DNA of 39,955 nt from an uncultured Clostridium sp. (GCA_947571115.1 CANOWW010000016.1:1-39955); one strand, 5' to 3'. Shown: positions 26,193 through 37,848, counted from the first letter of the stretch. A program made the numbers and translations. The notes: a model not told the origin generated them from the sequence alone.

Positions 26193-26285
26193 GGAGTTGT
26201 AAAAAACTGTATCTTCTAAAAAGCAAGAGAAATTTTGAGCACATCCAAAATTTCTCTCGCAATATATTGAGTTTTTTACAACTCC
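26193..26285 (-). terminator. Double hairpin with perfect 16-bp terminal inverted repeats
   Basis: Outer arms GGAGTTGTAAAAAACT (26193-26208) and AGTTTTTTACAACTCC (26270-26285) are exact complements. Inside, GCAAGAGAAATTTTG (26223-26237) pairs with CAAAATTTCTCTCGC (26246-26260) and is followed by TTTTT on the minus strand, making a strong terminator for the small RNA upstream. The outer arms match the hairpin at 13144-13201. Confidence 0.75.
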
Positions 26286-26289
26286 AAAA

Positions 26290-26412
26290 TACGTCAATAG
26301 GAATTTTGGCAGGCATGCCATAAACCTGCATCTCTCGGGTTTTCCCTGTTATTACCGAATCGGCGCGTGGTCGGCACTATATCTTACCACCACAAAATTC
26401 CTATTCTCTATT
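26290..26412 (-). ncRNA. Structured small RNA of unknown family
   Basis: Minus strand. AATAGGAATTTTG and CAAAATTCCTATT (26296-26308 and 26393-26405) form a perfect 13-bp closing stem. Inside are three small hairpins: CCG/CGG around GCCGATTCGG, GGG/CCC around AGGGAAAACCC, and GCAGG/CCTGC. A promoter lies immediately upstream and a strong terminator downstream, so it is an independent gene of about 120 nt plus trailer. It lacks SRP RNA, tmRNA and tRNA signatures. A faint likeness of GGGAAAACCCGAGAGATG to part of the guanidine-I aptamer is not enough to call it. Confidence 0.65.
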
Positions 26413-26418
26413 GTACTT

Positions 26419-26447
26419 TAATTATACCATATTTATTCATTTTTGTC
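26419..26447 (-). promoter_or_regulatory. Promoter of the structured small RNA
   Basis: Minus-strand TAGACA, a 17-bp spacer and TATAAT, ending about seven bases before the predicted RNA start near 26412. Confidence 0.7.
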
Positions 26448-26826
26448 TAGTTTTTTCAAAGATTTTTTCATTTTTCTTAACAATTTGCTCATAACTTCTT
26501 TTTCTCATATGCCAAAAAGTAATCACTGAATTCGCTTTATTAACATTGCTTTCTGTTTGTAATTTTACCACGATTTGCAAATTCAACTCTTTTATTGTTT
26601 TCAGATATAAAACTGTATTCTTATTCATAATATCTTTCAGTATATAATGAGGATTTTCTATAATTTCTGGTATAAGCCTCCCATACAAATTATAGTCATT
26701 ATTATGTCTTTCATTAATATGTTCTATTCTCTCTTTTATTATAATCAATCTGTCTGTTCTTATAGAAAAAAATCTTTTTAATATACCTACATTTATTTTT
26801 CCTATTTCTTCATATTCTTTCTCCAA
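26437..26826 (-). CDS. BECR-fold RNase-like protein (candidate)
   Basis: 129 residues, no signal or membrane segment. The core, RIEHINERHNNDYNLYGRLI with IIENPHYIL after it, then an LQIVVKL strand and SVITFWHMRK, follows the layout of phage-type BECR (barnase/EndoU/colicin-E5/RelE-like) nucleases: an RH-x-H-like helix, an IPEII-x-NP-x-Y turn, then two strands and a late basic residue. The family is inferred from this pattern only. It is downstream (22 bp) of the 79-residue gene at 26849-27088, which could be a partner. Its 3' end overlaps the small-RNA promoter. Confidence 0.5.
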   Translation of the reverse strand: MEKEYEEIGKINVGILKRFFSIRTDRLIIIKERIEHINERHNNDYNLYGRLIPEIIENPHYILKDIMNKNTVLYLKTIKELNLQIVVKLQTESNVNKANSVITFWHMRKRSYEQIVKKNEKIFEKTRQK

Positions 26827-26848
26827 ATTTCATTCCTTCAATTTTTCG

Positions 26849-27088
26849 CTAAATTTCCATATAATATTCCAAATTTTCCATAAAGGGAAATAATTCTTTC
26901 ACTCTTTTTAAAGTATACACCGCACTTTTTTGATGCGGACATTTCTCTGGTGCCTCTACCAACTCATTTTTATAGCAATTTTTATCCATTTTATAAATCA
27001 AATAACGACACCCCATATATTCATAATAAAGCTGAAAACCATTATCCAAATCTTCCCAAAACATCTCAAATGTATAATCTTTTTCCAT
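26849..27088 (-). CDS. Small protein of unknown function, duplicated 3' end
   Basis: 79 residues, acidic and rich in aromatic residues: YTFEMFWEDLDNGFQLYYEY near the start and VKELFPFMENLEYYMEI at the end. No domain is recognised; the FEMFWEDL...YMGCRYLIYK pattern suggests a small alpha/beta fold. The last 29 bases recur at 26101-26129. Its position immediately upstream of the BECR-like gene is compatible with an antitoxin or immunity role, but there is no direct evidence. Confidence 0.6.
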   Translation of the reverse strand: MEKDYTFEMFWEDLDNGFQLYYEYMGCRYLIYKMDKNCYKNELVEAPEKCPHQKSAVYTLKRVKELFPFMENLEYYMEI

Positions 27089-27105
27089 AATCCTTTATCG
27101 TCCTC

Positions 27106-29764
<2,659 letters not shown>

Positions 29765-29788
29765 TTTTTTCTCCTTAATTAATAACTG

Positions 29789-30421
29789 TCATGCATCTTT
29801 AAACAATTCCTTTCCATTTTTCAAATAATCGTAGCCTGAAAAAATCGTTGCCACGACTGATATTAACATTAACAAAGAAGTAATCACATTAAAAACAAAT
29901 CCAAAACTTGTATATGAAAATCCTTGCCATAAAAACTCTCCAAAACCATGCACATCAACAAAGGCAAAAATAATCGCCACCATTTGTGTTACTGTTTTTA
30001 ATTTTCCCAAAAAAGATGCACTAATTACTTGCCCACCTTTTTCTACTGCCACCAGTCGATAGCCTGATACCAAAAATTCTCTTGCCAAAATAATGGCAGG
30101 CACCCAAGCTGGCAATTTCCCAAACTCTACTAAAATAATCAGTGCCACTAAAACTAAAATTTTGTCAGCTAGCGGGTCCAAAAACTTGCCAAATGTTGTT
30201 ACCATATTTCTTGAACGCGCCAAATAGCCATCTAACTTATCTGTAATCGATGCAATGATAAATATAACATCCATCCAAAGCATCACCATTGGAATTCCTT
30301 CTTCTACCTCAAATGTCCCCACCAAAACTTGCTTTTCAATTGGTAAATAGGCGATTATCAATAGAATTGGTACTAATATCATTCTGAATATTGTTAGTTT
30401 GTTCGCTAGGTTCATTTTCAT
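29789..30421 (-). CDS. pgsA: CDP-diacylglycerol-glycerol-3-phosphate phosphatidyltransferase
   Basis: The membrane enzyme of phosphatidylglycerol synthesis. 210 residues. The CDP-alcohol phosphotransferase motif reads DKLDGYLAR, then eight residues to GKFLDPLADK, with all four aspartates present. About six membrane helices. ATG 30421 is preceded by GAGGAGG at ideal spacing. The coding start overlaps the 3' end of the UPF0182 gene by 86 bp, an unusually long overlap for two native genes. Confidence 0.95.
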   Translation of the reverse strand: MKMNLANKLTIFRMILVPILLIIAYLPIEKQVLVGTFEVEEGIPMVMLWMDVIFIIASITDKLDGYLARSRNMVTTFGKFLDPLADKILVLVALIILVEFGKLPAWVPAIILAREFLVSGYRLVAVEKGGQVISASFLGKLKTVTQMVAIIFAFVDVHGFGEFLWQGFSYTSFGFVFNVITSLLMLISVVATIFSGYDYLKNGKELFKDA

Positions 30422-33179
30422 TTTCTGGTTCCTCCTCTTTTTTCTCCGCTTTTCGCAATTCTTCTAATCGTTTGATTAAACTTTCTAACTCGCTCAAATC
30501 TTTGCCAATCATTTCAAAATTATTGGAATTGAGCGATTCTTCTAAATTCGTATTGGAGCGAATAATCGCATCAATCACGCTTTCCAAATCTTGCATATCT
30601 ACAATTTCCAAGTCGACCGCATAGTCAGTAAATAAATTTGAAATTGCCTCTTCTAAATTATCTCCAATCGCCAATTTATTTCCGGATGCCACAATAATTT
30701 TCTTTAAGACCGGAATTTCGCTTTCGTTCAAACGCACTTGATACACTGGCTGAACGTACAAAAGCGTATGATTAATTGGCACAATCACAATATTTTTAAT
30801 CAGCTTTGTTCCTGCCACATTCAAAGCCGTCAATTCTTGAGCAATTGTCTCATCTTGCTCAATTTGCGAACTCAATTGCAAAATACTTGCCACATTGCTC
30901 TCAGAGCTAAACTTGTAAAGCGACAATTTGGGGCTTCCCGCCTCATAATTCCCTACCAAGTACGACGTAATATTCTGCTTTGCTTGCCTGTTAAAAGTAA
31001 CGACTAACCCTAAGCCAGCTTGCTTCATATCCTTCGTTTTAAGCATCGTGTAGTAAGGCTCCATCTTCTCGCCAGCCGCTGCCGTTTTGGTTGCTGACTC
31101 AGTTGGCGTAATTTCCCAAATATCATCTGCTCGATACAAAACATCTTCACTAATGTCATGATAAATGCTAAGCATTTCAGCTTGCACTTGATATAACATT
31201 TTCGGATAAACAAATTGGCGGCTAATATCTTCTGGAATTTGTTCATCTAAATCTTGAAATAATGTGGGATACAAATTTCTGTAAGCCATGATAATGGGGT
31301 CATTTCTGTCTGTAATGTAAAACTTCGTCGTTCCGTCATAAGCGTCAATCAAAACTTTGACTGAATTCCTAATGTAGTTAATTTCCTGCATATTTCCATT
31401 AATTTTCACAGTGGCTCTTTGAGAATAAGGATATTCATTGGAAGTCGTATAACCATCCAAAACCCATACTAAACGTCCTTCATCCGTAATAACCAAATAA
31501 GGATTTTCGTCATAACTAATGTAAGGAAGCAAAATTTTTGCTCTCTCTATAATATTTCGGTTGGCAATAATCTTTGAATTTTTGTTGACATTGCCAGAAA
31601 AAGCTAATTTCGGATTTTTGTCCCAAATTCCCAAAATAACTCGATCCAAAAATCCCAAATTCAAACCAGCTTTTCCATCATACTGATTTTCTCTGTAATT
31701 AGTTGCTGTAATGGGATAATCGTATTCTGGTCCAAAATTGGAATTGGTAACAATGGTGCTGTTTGTCTCCAAGCCAAAATAAATTCTAGGTTCTTTTATC
31801 TTAGCTACATTGGGGTCTGCAAAATCTGATAAAATATATTTGGCATAACCATTTTCGTCTACACTAGATGCAGAATTGATAACCATCGAATAACCATGTG
31901 TATAATGAAAGGTTCGGTTGTTATAGCTCATGCTACTATTGCTCAAAATTTCACGTGGCGTTAGGTAGCACAATCGAGAGTCGAGCAATCCCAAAAAGTT
32001 TCTCTGATACGAATAATATACCCCATCTTCTTGATGTTCGGATACCGTCGTACGTGTTATATCGCTTGACACAATCGGGATATTTTGAATCACATCCGAA
32101 TTTCCCAAAATCTCATTGTAAGTGATTGTGTCATAATTATCAATGGATTGTTGTTCTAGGTGAATGCCATATGCTTCTTTCGTATTAGAAATATGATAAC
32201 CAATATATTTTTTTTGATGATCCAAAACTTCATTTTTTACAATAAATTGGTCATAATAAACCATACAAACAAATAGCCCAATTAAATAGATTGGCACAAT
32301 GGCAATGGATAGCATAGCTTGTTTGAAATTCGCCTTTTTGGCATATCTTAACAAGCGCACTGCTGCCAAAAATAAAATTACGGCAAAAATTCGATAGCCC
32401 CATAATTTTATCGTAACATCTGTCTTACCAGCCCCCACCAGTTCAAACGATTTTTGGCTTTCTACTTTTAACATATCTTGTGTTAAAATATTTTGGGAAG
32501 TCATAAAAATATAGATGGATATCAATAGTGCAATTATCGTTAAAATTGCTATGATTTGCTTAATAAACGTATTTTTTTTCAGCACTTCAATATCAACGCC
32601 ATCTAGATACGTATTCATGGCAATGACATAATAAAATGCGGTATAAATAATCAAACAAATGAAGCTGCCAATGGCAAAAATAATGAGTGATTGGATAAAT
32701 GGCAATGTAAAAATGTAGTAGCCAATATCGGTATTAAAAATAGGGTCCGATTTGCCAAACCACGCCATGTTCACAAACATGGTGTACTTTTGATGCAACA
32801 TCATCATGCCAACCATGGCTGCAATCAGTCCCCCAATCATAGCAAACGTTTTGTTTGGCAGTTTTGGTAATTCTTTATTTTCTTCTGCAAAAAACTTTTT
32901 TAAGCCATGCTTGATAAACTTATTGGAAATATAAATAACCAAATAAGTTACCACAAATATTCCACCTGCCAAATATACTCTATTATTAACATTTTTAAAA
33001 AAGATATCTGTGTACTGCTCCCCTATTTCTTTAATGCTTAGGAATTCTGCTCGAAAAGCAATGAGCAATATCACTGCAACGACAAGCAATGTTAAACTCA
33101 CAACAATATAACGAACTGCAATATTACGTTTTTTCTCCACTTTTTCTTTTGTTTTATTTTCTTCCACTTGATCCGCCAT
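30336..33179 (-). CDS. UPF0182 family large membrane protein
   Basis: 947 residues. Seven hydrophobic helices in the first third (to about residue 320) are followed by a large extracytoplasmic region with the family's Y-x-R-NFLG...CYLTPREIL, YTHGYS and LVWVLDGYTTSNEYPYS segments. The last 50 residues form an acidic, low-complexity tail (EKKEEEPENENEP) that overlaps pgsA. The family (COG1615) is widespread in Clostridia and Actinobacteria and its function is unknown. It lies directly downstream of ftsY (27 bp). Confidence 0.92.
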   Translation of the reverse strand: MADQVEENKTKEKVEKKRNIAVRYIVVSLTLLVVAVILLIAFRAEFLSIKEIGEQYTDIFFKNVNNRVYLAGGIFVVTYLVIYISNKFIKHGLKKFFAEENKELPKLPNKTFAMIGGLIAAMVGMMMLHQKYTMFVNMAWFGKSDPIFNTDIGYYIFTLPFIQSLIIFAIGSFICLIIYTAFYYVIAMNTYLDGVDIEVLKKNTFIKQIIAILTIIALLISIYIFMTSQNILTQDMLKVESQKSFELVGAGKTDVTIKLWGYRIFAVILFLAAVRLLRYAKKANFKQAMLSIAIVPIYLIGLFVCMVYYDQFIVKNEVLDHQKKYIGYHISNTKEAYGIHLEQQSIDNYDTITYNEILGNSDVIQNIPIVSSDITRTTVSEHQEDGVYYSYQRNFLGLLDSRLCYLTPREILSNSSMSYNNRTFHYTHGYSMVINSASSVDENGYAKYILSDFADPNVAKIKEPRIYFGLETNSTIVTNSNFGPEYDYPITATNYRENQYDGKAGLNLGFLDRVILGIWDKNPKLAFSGNVNKNSKIIANRNIIERAKILLPYISYDENPYLVITDEGRLVWVLDGYTTSNEYPYSQRATVKINGNMQEINYIRNSVKVLIDAYDGTTKFYITDRNDPIIMAYRNLYPTLFQDLDEQIPEDISRQFVYPKMLYQVQAEMLSIYHDISEDVLYRADDIWEITPTESATKTAAAGEKMEPYYTMLKTKDMKQAGLGLVVTFNRQAKQNITSYLVGNYEAGSPKLSLYKFSSESNVASILQLSSQIEQDETIAQELTALNVAGTKLIKNIVIVPINHTLLYVQPVYQVRLNESEIPVLKKIIVASGNKLAIGDNLEEAISNLFTDYAVDLEIVDMQDLESVIDAIIRSNTNLEESLNSNNFEMIGKDLSELESLIKRLEELRKAEKKEEEPENENEPSEQTNNIQNDISTNSIDNRLFTN

Positions 33180-33206
33180 TTTTTCACCTCTTCTAAAACA
33201 AAATCT

Positions 33207-34113
33207 TTATAGCATTGCATCCAAAAACTCCGTGCTGTCAAACACTTGCATATCTTCTATTTGCTCACCAACCCCAATAAATTTGATCGGAATTTGATTT
33301 TCTGCCACAATTCCTATCACAACACCACCTTTGGAAGTTCCATCTAGTTTGGTTAGCACAATTCCTGTAATGTCCGTCGTTTCTTTAAATGCTTTTACTT
33401 GGGCAATCGCATTTTGCCCAGTTTCCGCATCTAAAACAATCAAAATTTCCTTCCTTGCCTCTGGCATTTCTTTATCAATCACTTTTTTGATTTTGGCCAA
33501 TTCGTCCATTAAATATTTTTTATTATGCAACCTTCCCGCTGTGTCACAAATCAAAACATCTGCGCCAATTTCCTTGGTTTTCGCCATGGCTTCATACACA
33601 ACAGAAGCTGGGTCTGACCCCTCTTCCTTTTTGACAAGAATACTTCCTGAACGGTTTGCCCATTCTTCTAGTTGCTCAACTGCAGCAGCACGAAATGTAT
33701 CACTTGCCGCTACAACTACCTTTTTTCCTTCTCTGACTAACTTGCTGGCAATTTTCCCAATGGAAGTCGTTTTGCCGAACGCCATTCACACCAACAATTA
33801 AAATAATCGAAGGCGTTGTATCCAAGCAAAGTTCTGGAGTTCCAACTTCTAAAATTTCTTTCATAATTTCTTTTAAAGCAACTTTCACGTCTTCTTCATT
33901 CTCGATTTTTTGCCTTTTAATTTTGGTGCGCAATTCATCAATAATTTTTTCTGATGTCTCAAATCCTATATCAGACATAATTAGCACTTCTTCTAACTCT
34001 TCTAATAGTGCCTCGTCAACTTTTCTGAAATTGCTAAATACGTTATTGATTTTATCATTAAAAGACTCTTTGGTCTTATTTAATCCCGATTTTAATTTAT
34101 CAAAAAATCCCAT
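33207..34113 (-). CDS. ftsY: Signal recognition particle receptor FtsY; +1 frameshift at CGG in the P-loop
   Basis: The SRP receptor GTPase targeting membrane proteins to SecYEG. The frame from ATG 34113 gives the N domain and reaches LIVGVNGV, then meets CGG as codon 113 (plus-strand CCG 33775-33777) and ends 24 residues later. Dropping the C gives GVNGVGKTTSIGKIASKL, the exact G1/P-loop, and the rest of the G domain: DTFRAAA, CDTAGR (G3), LTKLDGTSKGG (G4) and the final FLDAML, to 33207. The restored length of about 302 residues is a normal NG-only FtsY. The gene is generally essential, so the break needs recoding or is a sequence error. Confidence 0.93.
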
Positions 34114-34181
34114 ACATCCTCCTTTTTCTTGGTTATGTTATATCATTATATTCCCAAAAATGCAATAGATTTTTAGAATTT

Positions 34182-35771
34182 CTACTTAATATAATAATTG
34201 ATAAAACCATTTAAGTATGAGAAAAACGCTACGGCTAATACATTCAAATTGAAAAACAACATAAATAGCGAAATATATCGTGTGCTCAGCGGCTGCTGAT
34301 ACGCAATTTTGTGATTGTCCACCACAATTGCCATGAGTAACATAATCGGCAAAAAGTAACGTGGCTGAATGCCATATATCATCGGATTTTTAAGACTTGT
34401 CCATTGCACATATAAACTCGCATAAATCAGCATTACAATTGCCACGAAAATCAACAAAAAAACAATTCTTGTTAACAAATTGATTTTCACTTTTTCGTCT
34501 TTTTCTTTAACTAAAAACAACATCGCAAACAGTAATAAGCAAGGCATAATAAACAGCACTGAAGCTTGCACGTCAAATAGTCCTAGGCTTTCTCCACACA
34601 AACCAACAATGACCATCTCAAAGAAAATATTGATACTTCGAAACAAAATTAATAAATAACTAATCGGATGTGTCAACACATATTTGATTTGCGCTGGCGT
34701 ATCCACTCCATAATTAAACGTTACCAAAAAGCGAGTGCAATAAATCAGCCAAATCAAGTTTATCAGAACCGAAAAAGCGACTATACTAATCGTTGCTATT
34801 TTTTTGTTTTTAGTTGTTTTAAATTTTTCTTTTGGCAACACAAAAAGCAAAAAACATAGCGGCAAATACACAATTTTACAAAGTGAAACAACCATTGAAG
34901 AAATTGCCAAAATTGCAATTTCTTTGCCACGAATTTCTTTTTTACTATCATCGTATTTCAAATATAATAGATAAGAAACGTAAAACATAGAAACAGCAAT
35001 TGTCAAGCCATCTGCTGCCATAGACGCAATTTCTTGAAAAGTGATTGGCAACAGAGCAAGAAACAATAACAAATGCTTTTTAAAAGGCATGAATTGAATG
35101 GCTTGATAAATCAAAAATACAGCCACTGCAAAATTCGCCAATCTTGCCGCATAACACTGAACTGGCACCGTTGCCCCCAAAGTTTTCGTAACAAACATAC
35201 CAAACGCTTGTGGCAAATGACAAATCGGCGCATATAACGCCATTGTCGTATAGCCCAATTCCACCATGTCCTCCGTCTCAGGCGTAAACATTCTATCCAT
35301 CGCTTCCGCATAACTATCTGCCGAACGCGTTACCACTTCATTTAACTTGGCATTCATAAAATCGGTTGCATCGCCATTTTCATTTGGATGCGAGAAAAAA
35401 TTGCCTTGCGCAATTGCCATCGCTTTTCTCGCATGAAATTCCTCGTCGGGAACTCTTCCCAAGGGCGTTACTAAACAATACAAAAGTCCAAGCGGAATGC
35501 TCAAAATCAAAAACAGTTTCGCCAAATTTACTTTTTTTCTATCCGCCTTCCTAAGAAATGCAATTCCAGCTGTGCCAAAAACAATTGTCACACTCCAAGC
35601 CACTGTACCAAATAAAGTTTTAGCAGGAAGTTGCAGTATATAATCTCCTTCGTAAAATGTTGTCGTAATCAGCAACAATGAAACAACAAGCAAAATAGCG
35701 CTCACTAACCAATAGGCTCTATCTTTTTGAACAAGCTCTTTTATCCTCTTTTTAAAAACTTCCCCTTTCAC
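34182..35771 (-). CDS. DUF2142-type polytopic membrane protein, GT-C-like
   Basis: 529 residues with about 12 membrane helices. The loop after the third helix reads PLGRVPDEEFHARKAMAIAQ, matching the DUF2142 hallmark P-x-x-x-x-D-E-x-x-H, which corresponds to the acidic catalytic loop of GT-C glycosyltransferases. A late conserved region has GIQPRYFLPIMLL. Such proteins are thought to act on lipid-linked sugars in wall or surface polysaccharide synthesis; this is inference. It lies upstream of ftsY by about 70 bp. Confidence 0.82.
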   Translation of the reverse strand: MKGEVFKKRIKELVQKDRAYWLVSAILLVVSLLLITTTFYEGDYILQLPAKTLFGTVAWSVTIVFGTAGIAFLRKADRKKVNLAKLFLILSIPLGLLYCLVTPLGRVPDEEFHARKAMAIAQGNFFSHPNENGDATDFMNAKLNEVVTRSADSYAEAMDRMFTPETEDMVELGYTTMALYAPICHLPQAFGMFVTKTLGATVPVQCYAARLANFAVAVFLIYQAIQFMPFKKHLLLFLALLPITFQEIASMAADGLTIAVSMFYVSYLLYLKYDDSKKEIRGKEIAILAISSMVVSLCKIVYLPLCFLLFVLPKEKFKTTKNKKIATISIVAFSVLINLIWLIYCTRFLVTFNYGVDTPAQIKYVLTHPISYLLILFRSINIFFEMVIVGLCGESLGLFDVQASVLFIMPCLLLFAMLFLVKEKDEKVKINLLTRIVFLLIFVAIVMLIYASLYVQWTSLKNPMIYGIQPRYFLPIMLLMAIVVDNHKIAYQQPLSTRYISLFMLFFNLNVLAVAFFSYLNGFINYYIK

Positions 35772-35833
35772 AACATAAATCCCCTTTTTGCTTTTAGCAT
35801 ATCATACAAAATTCGTTTTTTCAAGTTTTTTCT

Positions 35834-35866
35834 GCAACAAAAAACCGCTCTCTCCGAACGGTTGCT
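35834..35866 (-). terminator. Terminator after the 35982-36341 gene
   Basis: On the minus strand AACCG, a loop of ten bases, CGGTT and then TTTTG. It is preceded by a conserved lead-in (AGTTGTAGATGTCTACACC), a version of which also precedes the terminator at about 36700. Confidence 0.6.
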
Positions 35867-35981
35867 TTGGTGTAGACATCTACAACTTTTTTGGATCTCT
35901 TTTCTATAAGTATCTTTTAAAATAAGAATAGATAGAGAAAGCTCCCTACCTATCCCACAAAGAAAACAAAATATGAAATTG

Positions 35982-36341
35982 CTATCCTACAAGGTTAATG
36001 CTACAATAGCTTATCATGAACTCAAAAAAGCTTTCAAATTTCTCATAGGCTTTTGCCTTGATTACAGTATTATCATCAAGTGTATTTTCATTGTCAGCTT
36101 TAACCTTTGTTTCATATAACTGATAAATTAAGTAAGGACAAGGCTGAATCAAGGAAAACTCTGAGCCGTCATCCAGTCTTACTGAAAACCTACCATAATC
36201 ATTAAGATAAATGTTGTACTCCTTCAAATCCTCATCAATATGAGGATAAATGTAAAAACAAGTATGCGCCCAAATAAGCTTTTTAATTCCATTTGTAACC
36301 ATAGATGCCTTTTTCCATAAATCTTTATTAACTTTTTGCAT
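35982..36341 (-). CDS. Unknown accessory-region protein
   Basis: 119 residues after a strong AAGGAGG site. No domain is recognised. The sequence is mixed alpha/beta, with a hydrophobic centre (IQPCPYLIYQLYETKVKA) and no signal peptide or membrane helix. It stands alone between two similar terminators, in a stretch with no housekeeping genes. An accessory or mobile origin is probable from context. Confidence 0.55.
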   Translation of the reverse strand: MQKVNKDLWKKASMVTNGIKKLIWAHTCFYIYPHIDEDLKEYNIYLNDYGRFSVRLDDGSEFSLIQPCPYLIYQLYETKVKADNENTLDDNTVIKAKAYEKFESFFEFMISYCSINLVG

Positions 36342-37041
36342 AAAATTAGCCTCCTTATAAAAGATTAAGTCAATGTTAAAAACGCATTTCTTCTTTTAAG
36401 CAATCTTCCCTCCTCACCTTAAATTATCAATGTACTTCTTTGTATTTCTTCACTGTAAAACATTTTACAAACAATCTGTATTAAAAGATTGTATAAGTAA
36501 ATATATGTTAAAAAGCTTTCTGCTTGTAGATATTTATTATACAAGACTTTCTATCAAAAGTCAACCTAACATAATACTTCGATGTAAAATATCAAAACAA
36601 AATATTATTATATTAAATATAAATATGAGTTATGACCTACCATCATAACCCGGGGCTCTGCAAGACAATAAAATTTATTTTTGGCAACAAAAAATACCAT
36701 CCTTTTCAGAATGATATTTGTATATATCTGTCCTATTAGTTCGAACAGATATATCTTTGGTGCCGACGAAGTAGTTATTTACAACTTTTTTCGGCTCTCT
36801 TGACGATTGATACAAATATCAATCAATTCATTGCCTTAACTTTAACATAAAATTTATAAACTTTCAAGTGTTTCCTTAAAATTCTTTTTGTTTATTGATA
36901 AAAGCATAAATTTATGATAGTATTGGTAAATATAAAGTGAAAAAGATTTGATAACAATACTAAATGTTTAGAAGAAACAGTAAAAAATTGGAAATAATGT
37001 TTTTTGTTATGTAATAATTAAGAAAGAAAGGTGGAAAGAAA
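36342..37041. other. 700-bp AT-rich gap with hairpins, no gene seen
   Basis: It holds no convincing reading frame. It contains GTTATGA/TCATAAC (about 36630-36650), a hairpin with nine pairs and a T6 tail on the minus strand near 36690-36720, and a perfect 10-bp inverted repeat, ATATATCTGT/ACAGATATAT, near 36722-36753. Further on, GCCGA and TCGGC flank a loop near 36763-36796. The methyltransferase ribosome site AAAGGTGG lies at the right end. Confidence 0.6.
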
Positions 37042-37815
37042 ATGAATGTAGATAAACACTATAATAATTATATAGAGGATGGTAGACTTGAAAAAGATTT
37101 GCAACACAAAACAGAATTTATTCTAACAAATTATTGGATTGATAAATATTTAAAAAAGGGAATGAACATATTAGAAATTGGAGCAGGAACAGGAACTTAT
37201 TCCATAATGTTTGCAAAAAAAGGGTATCAAGTGGATTCCTTAGAATTAGTGCAACATAATTTAGATATTCTAAAATCTAAAATTACTTCTGATATGAATA
37301 TTAAAGCTATTCAAGGTAATGCTTTAGATATGTCTATGTATAATGATAATACTTTTGATGTTGTTTTGTGTTTAGGACCACTATATCATTTAGAGAACAA
37401 AAATAGAAAAAAATGTATAGAAGAAGCAATTAGAGTTTGTAAGCCTAATGGATATTTATTTTTTGCATATATTTCAAATTGTTTGACATTTGTACAAGCT
37501 ATTGATAAGTATGATAATTACTTGTTAGAAAGTAGAAGTGAATTTAATGATAAATTTGAATTAAGAGATAATAATAATGTTTTTACATACTCTATGCCAG
37601 AACAAATAGAAAAAATTATGCAGGATTTTAATATTATCAAATTAAATCATGTATCTTTAGATGGTGTAACTAGATTAATTAAAAATAAAGTAAATAGTTT
37701 TTCAAAGGAAGAATTTGAATTATGGATTAATTACTTAAAAGCAACCTCTGAAATACAAAGTATTTTAGGCTATAGCGAACATATTATGTATATCGGTAAA
37801 AAACAAGAAAATTAA
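37042..37815 (+). CDS. SAM-dependent methyltransferase, AT-rich cargo
   Basis: 257 residues. SAM loop ILEIGAGTGTYS, acidic residue in VDSLEL, motif IV FDVVLCLGPLYHLE and post-motif CKPNGYLFFAYIS define a class I methyltransferase; the FDVVLCLGPLYHL form is common in small-molecule or antibiotic-modifying members. The substrate is unknown. Third codon positions are almost all A or T, lower in GC than the chromosomal genes to the left, consistent with transfer on the mobilizable element at 38.8-40 kb. It is followed by the metallo-hydrolase after 33 bp. Confidence 0.82.
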   Translation: MNVDKHYNNYIEDGRLEKDLQHKTEFILTNYWIDKYLKKGMNILEIGAGTGTYSIMFAKKGYQVDSLELVQHNLDILKSKITSDMNIKAIQGNALDMSMYNDNTFDVVLCLGPLYHLENKNRKKCIEEAIRVCKPNGYLFFAYISNCLTFVQAIDKYDNYLLESRSEFNDKFELRDNNNVFTYSMPEQIEKIMQDFNIIKLNHVSLDGVTRLIKNKVNSFSKEEFELWINYLKATSEIQSILGYSEHIMYIGKKQEN

Positions 37816-37848
37816 AGTAAAAATTATAATGAAAGGTGTAGCAATAAA

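Noticed and set aside
26290..26412. Guanidine-I (ykkC) riboswitch
   Set aside because: Only a GGGAAAACCCGAGAGATG-like stretch is shared; the conserved 5' half of the aptamer is missing and no guanidine transporter or carboxylase gene follows.
26290..26412. SRP 4.5S RNA
   Set aside because: The conserved apical GGTCAGGTCCGGAAGG segment is absent and the fold is multibranched rather than a rod.
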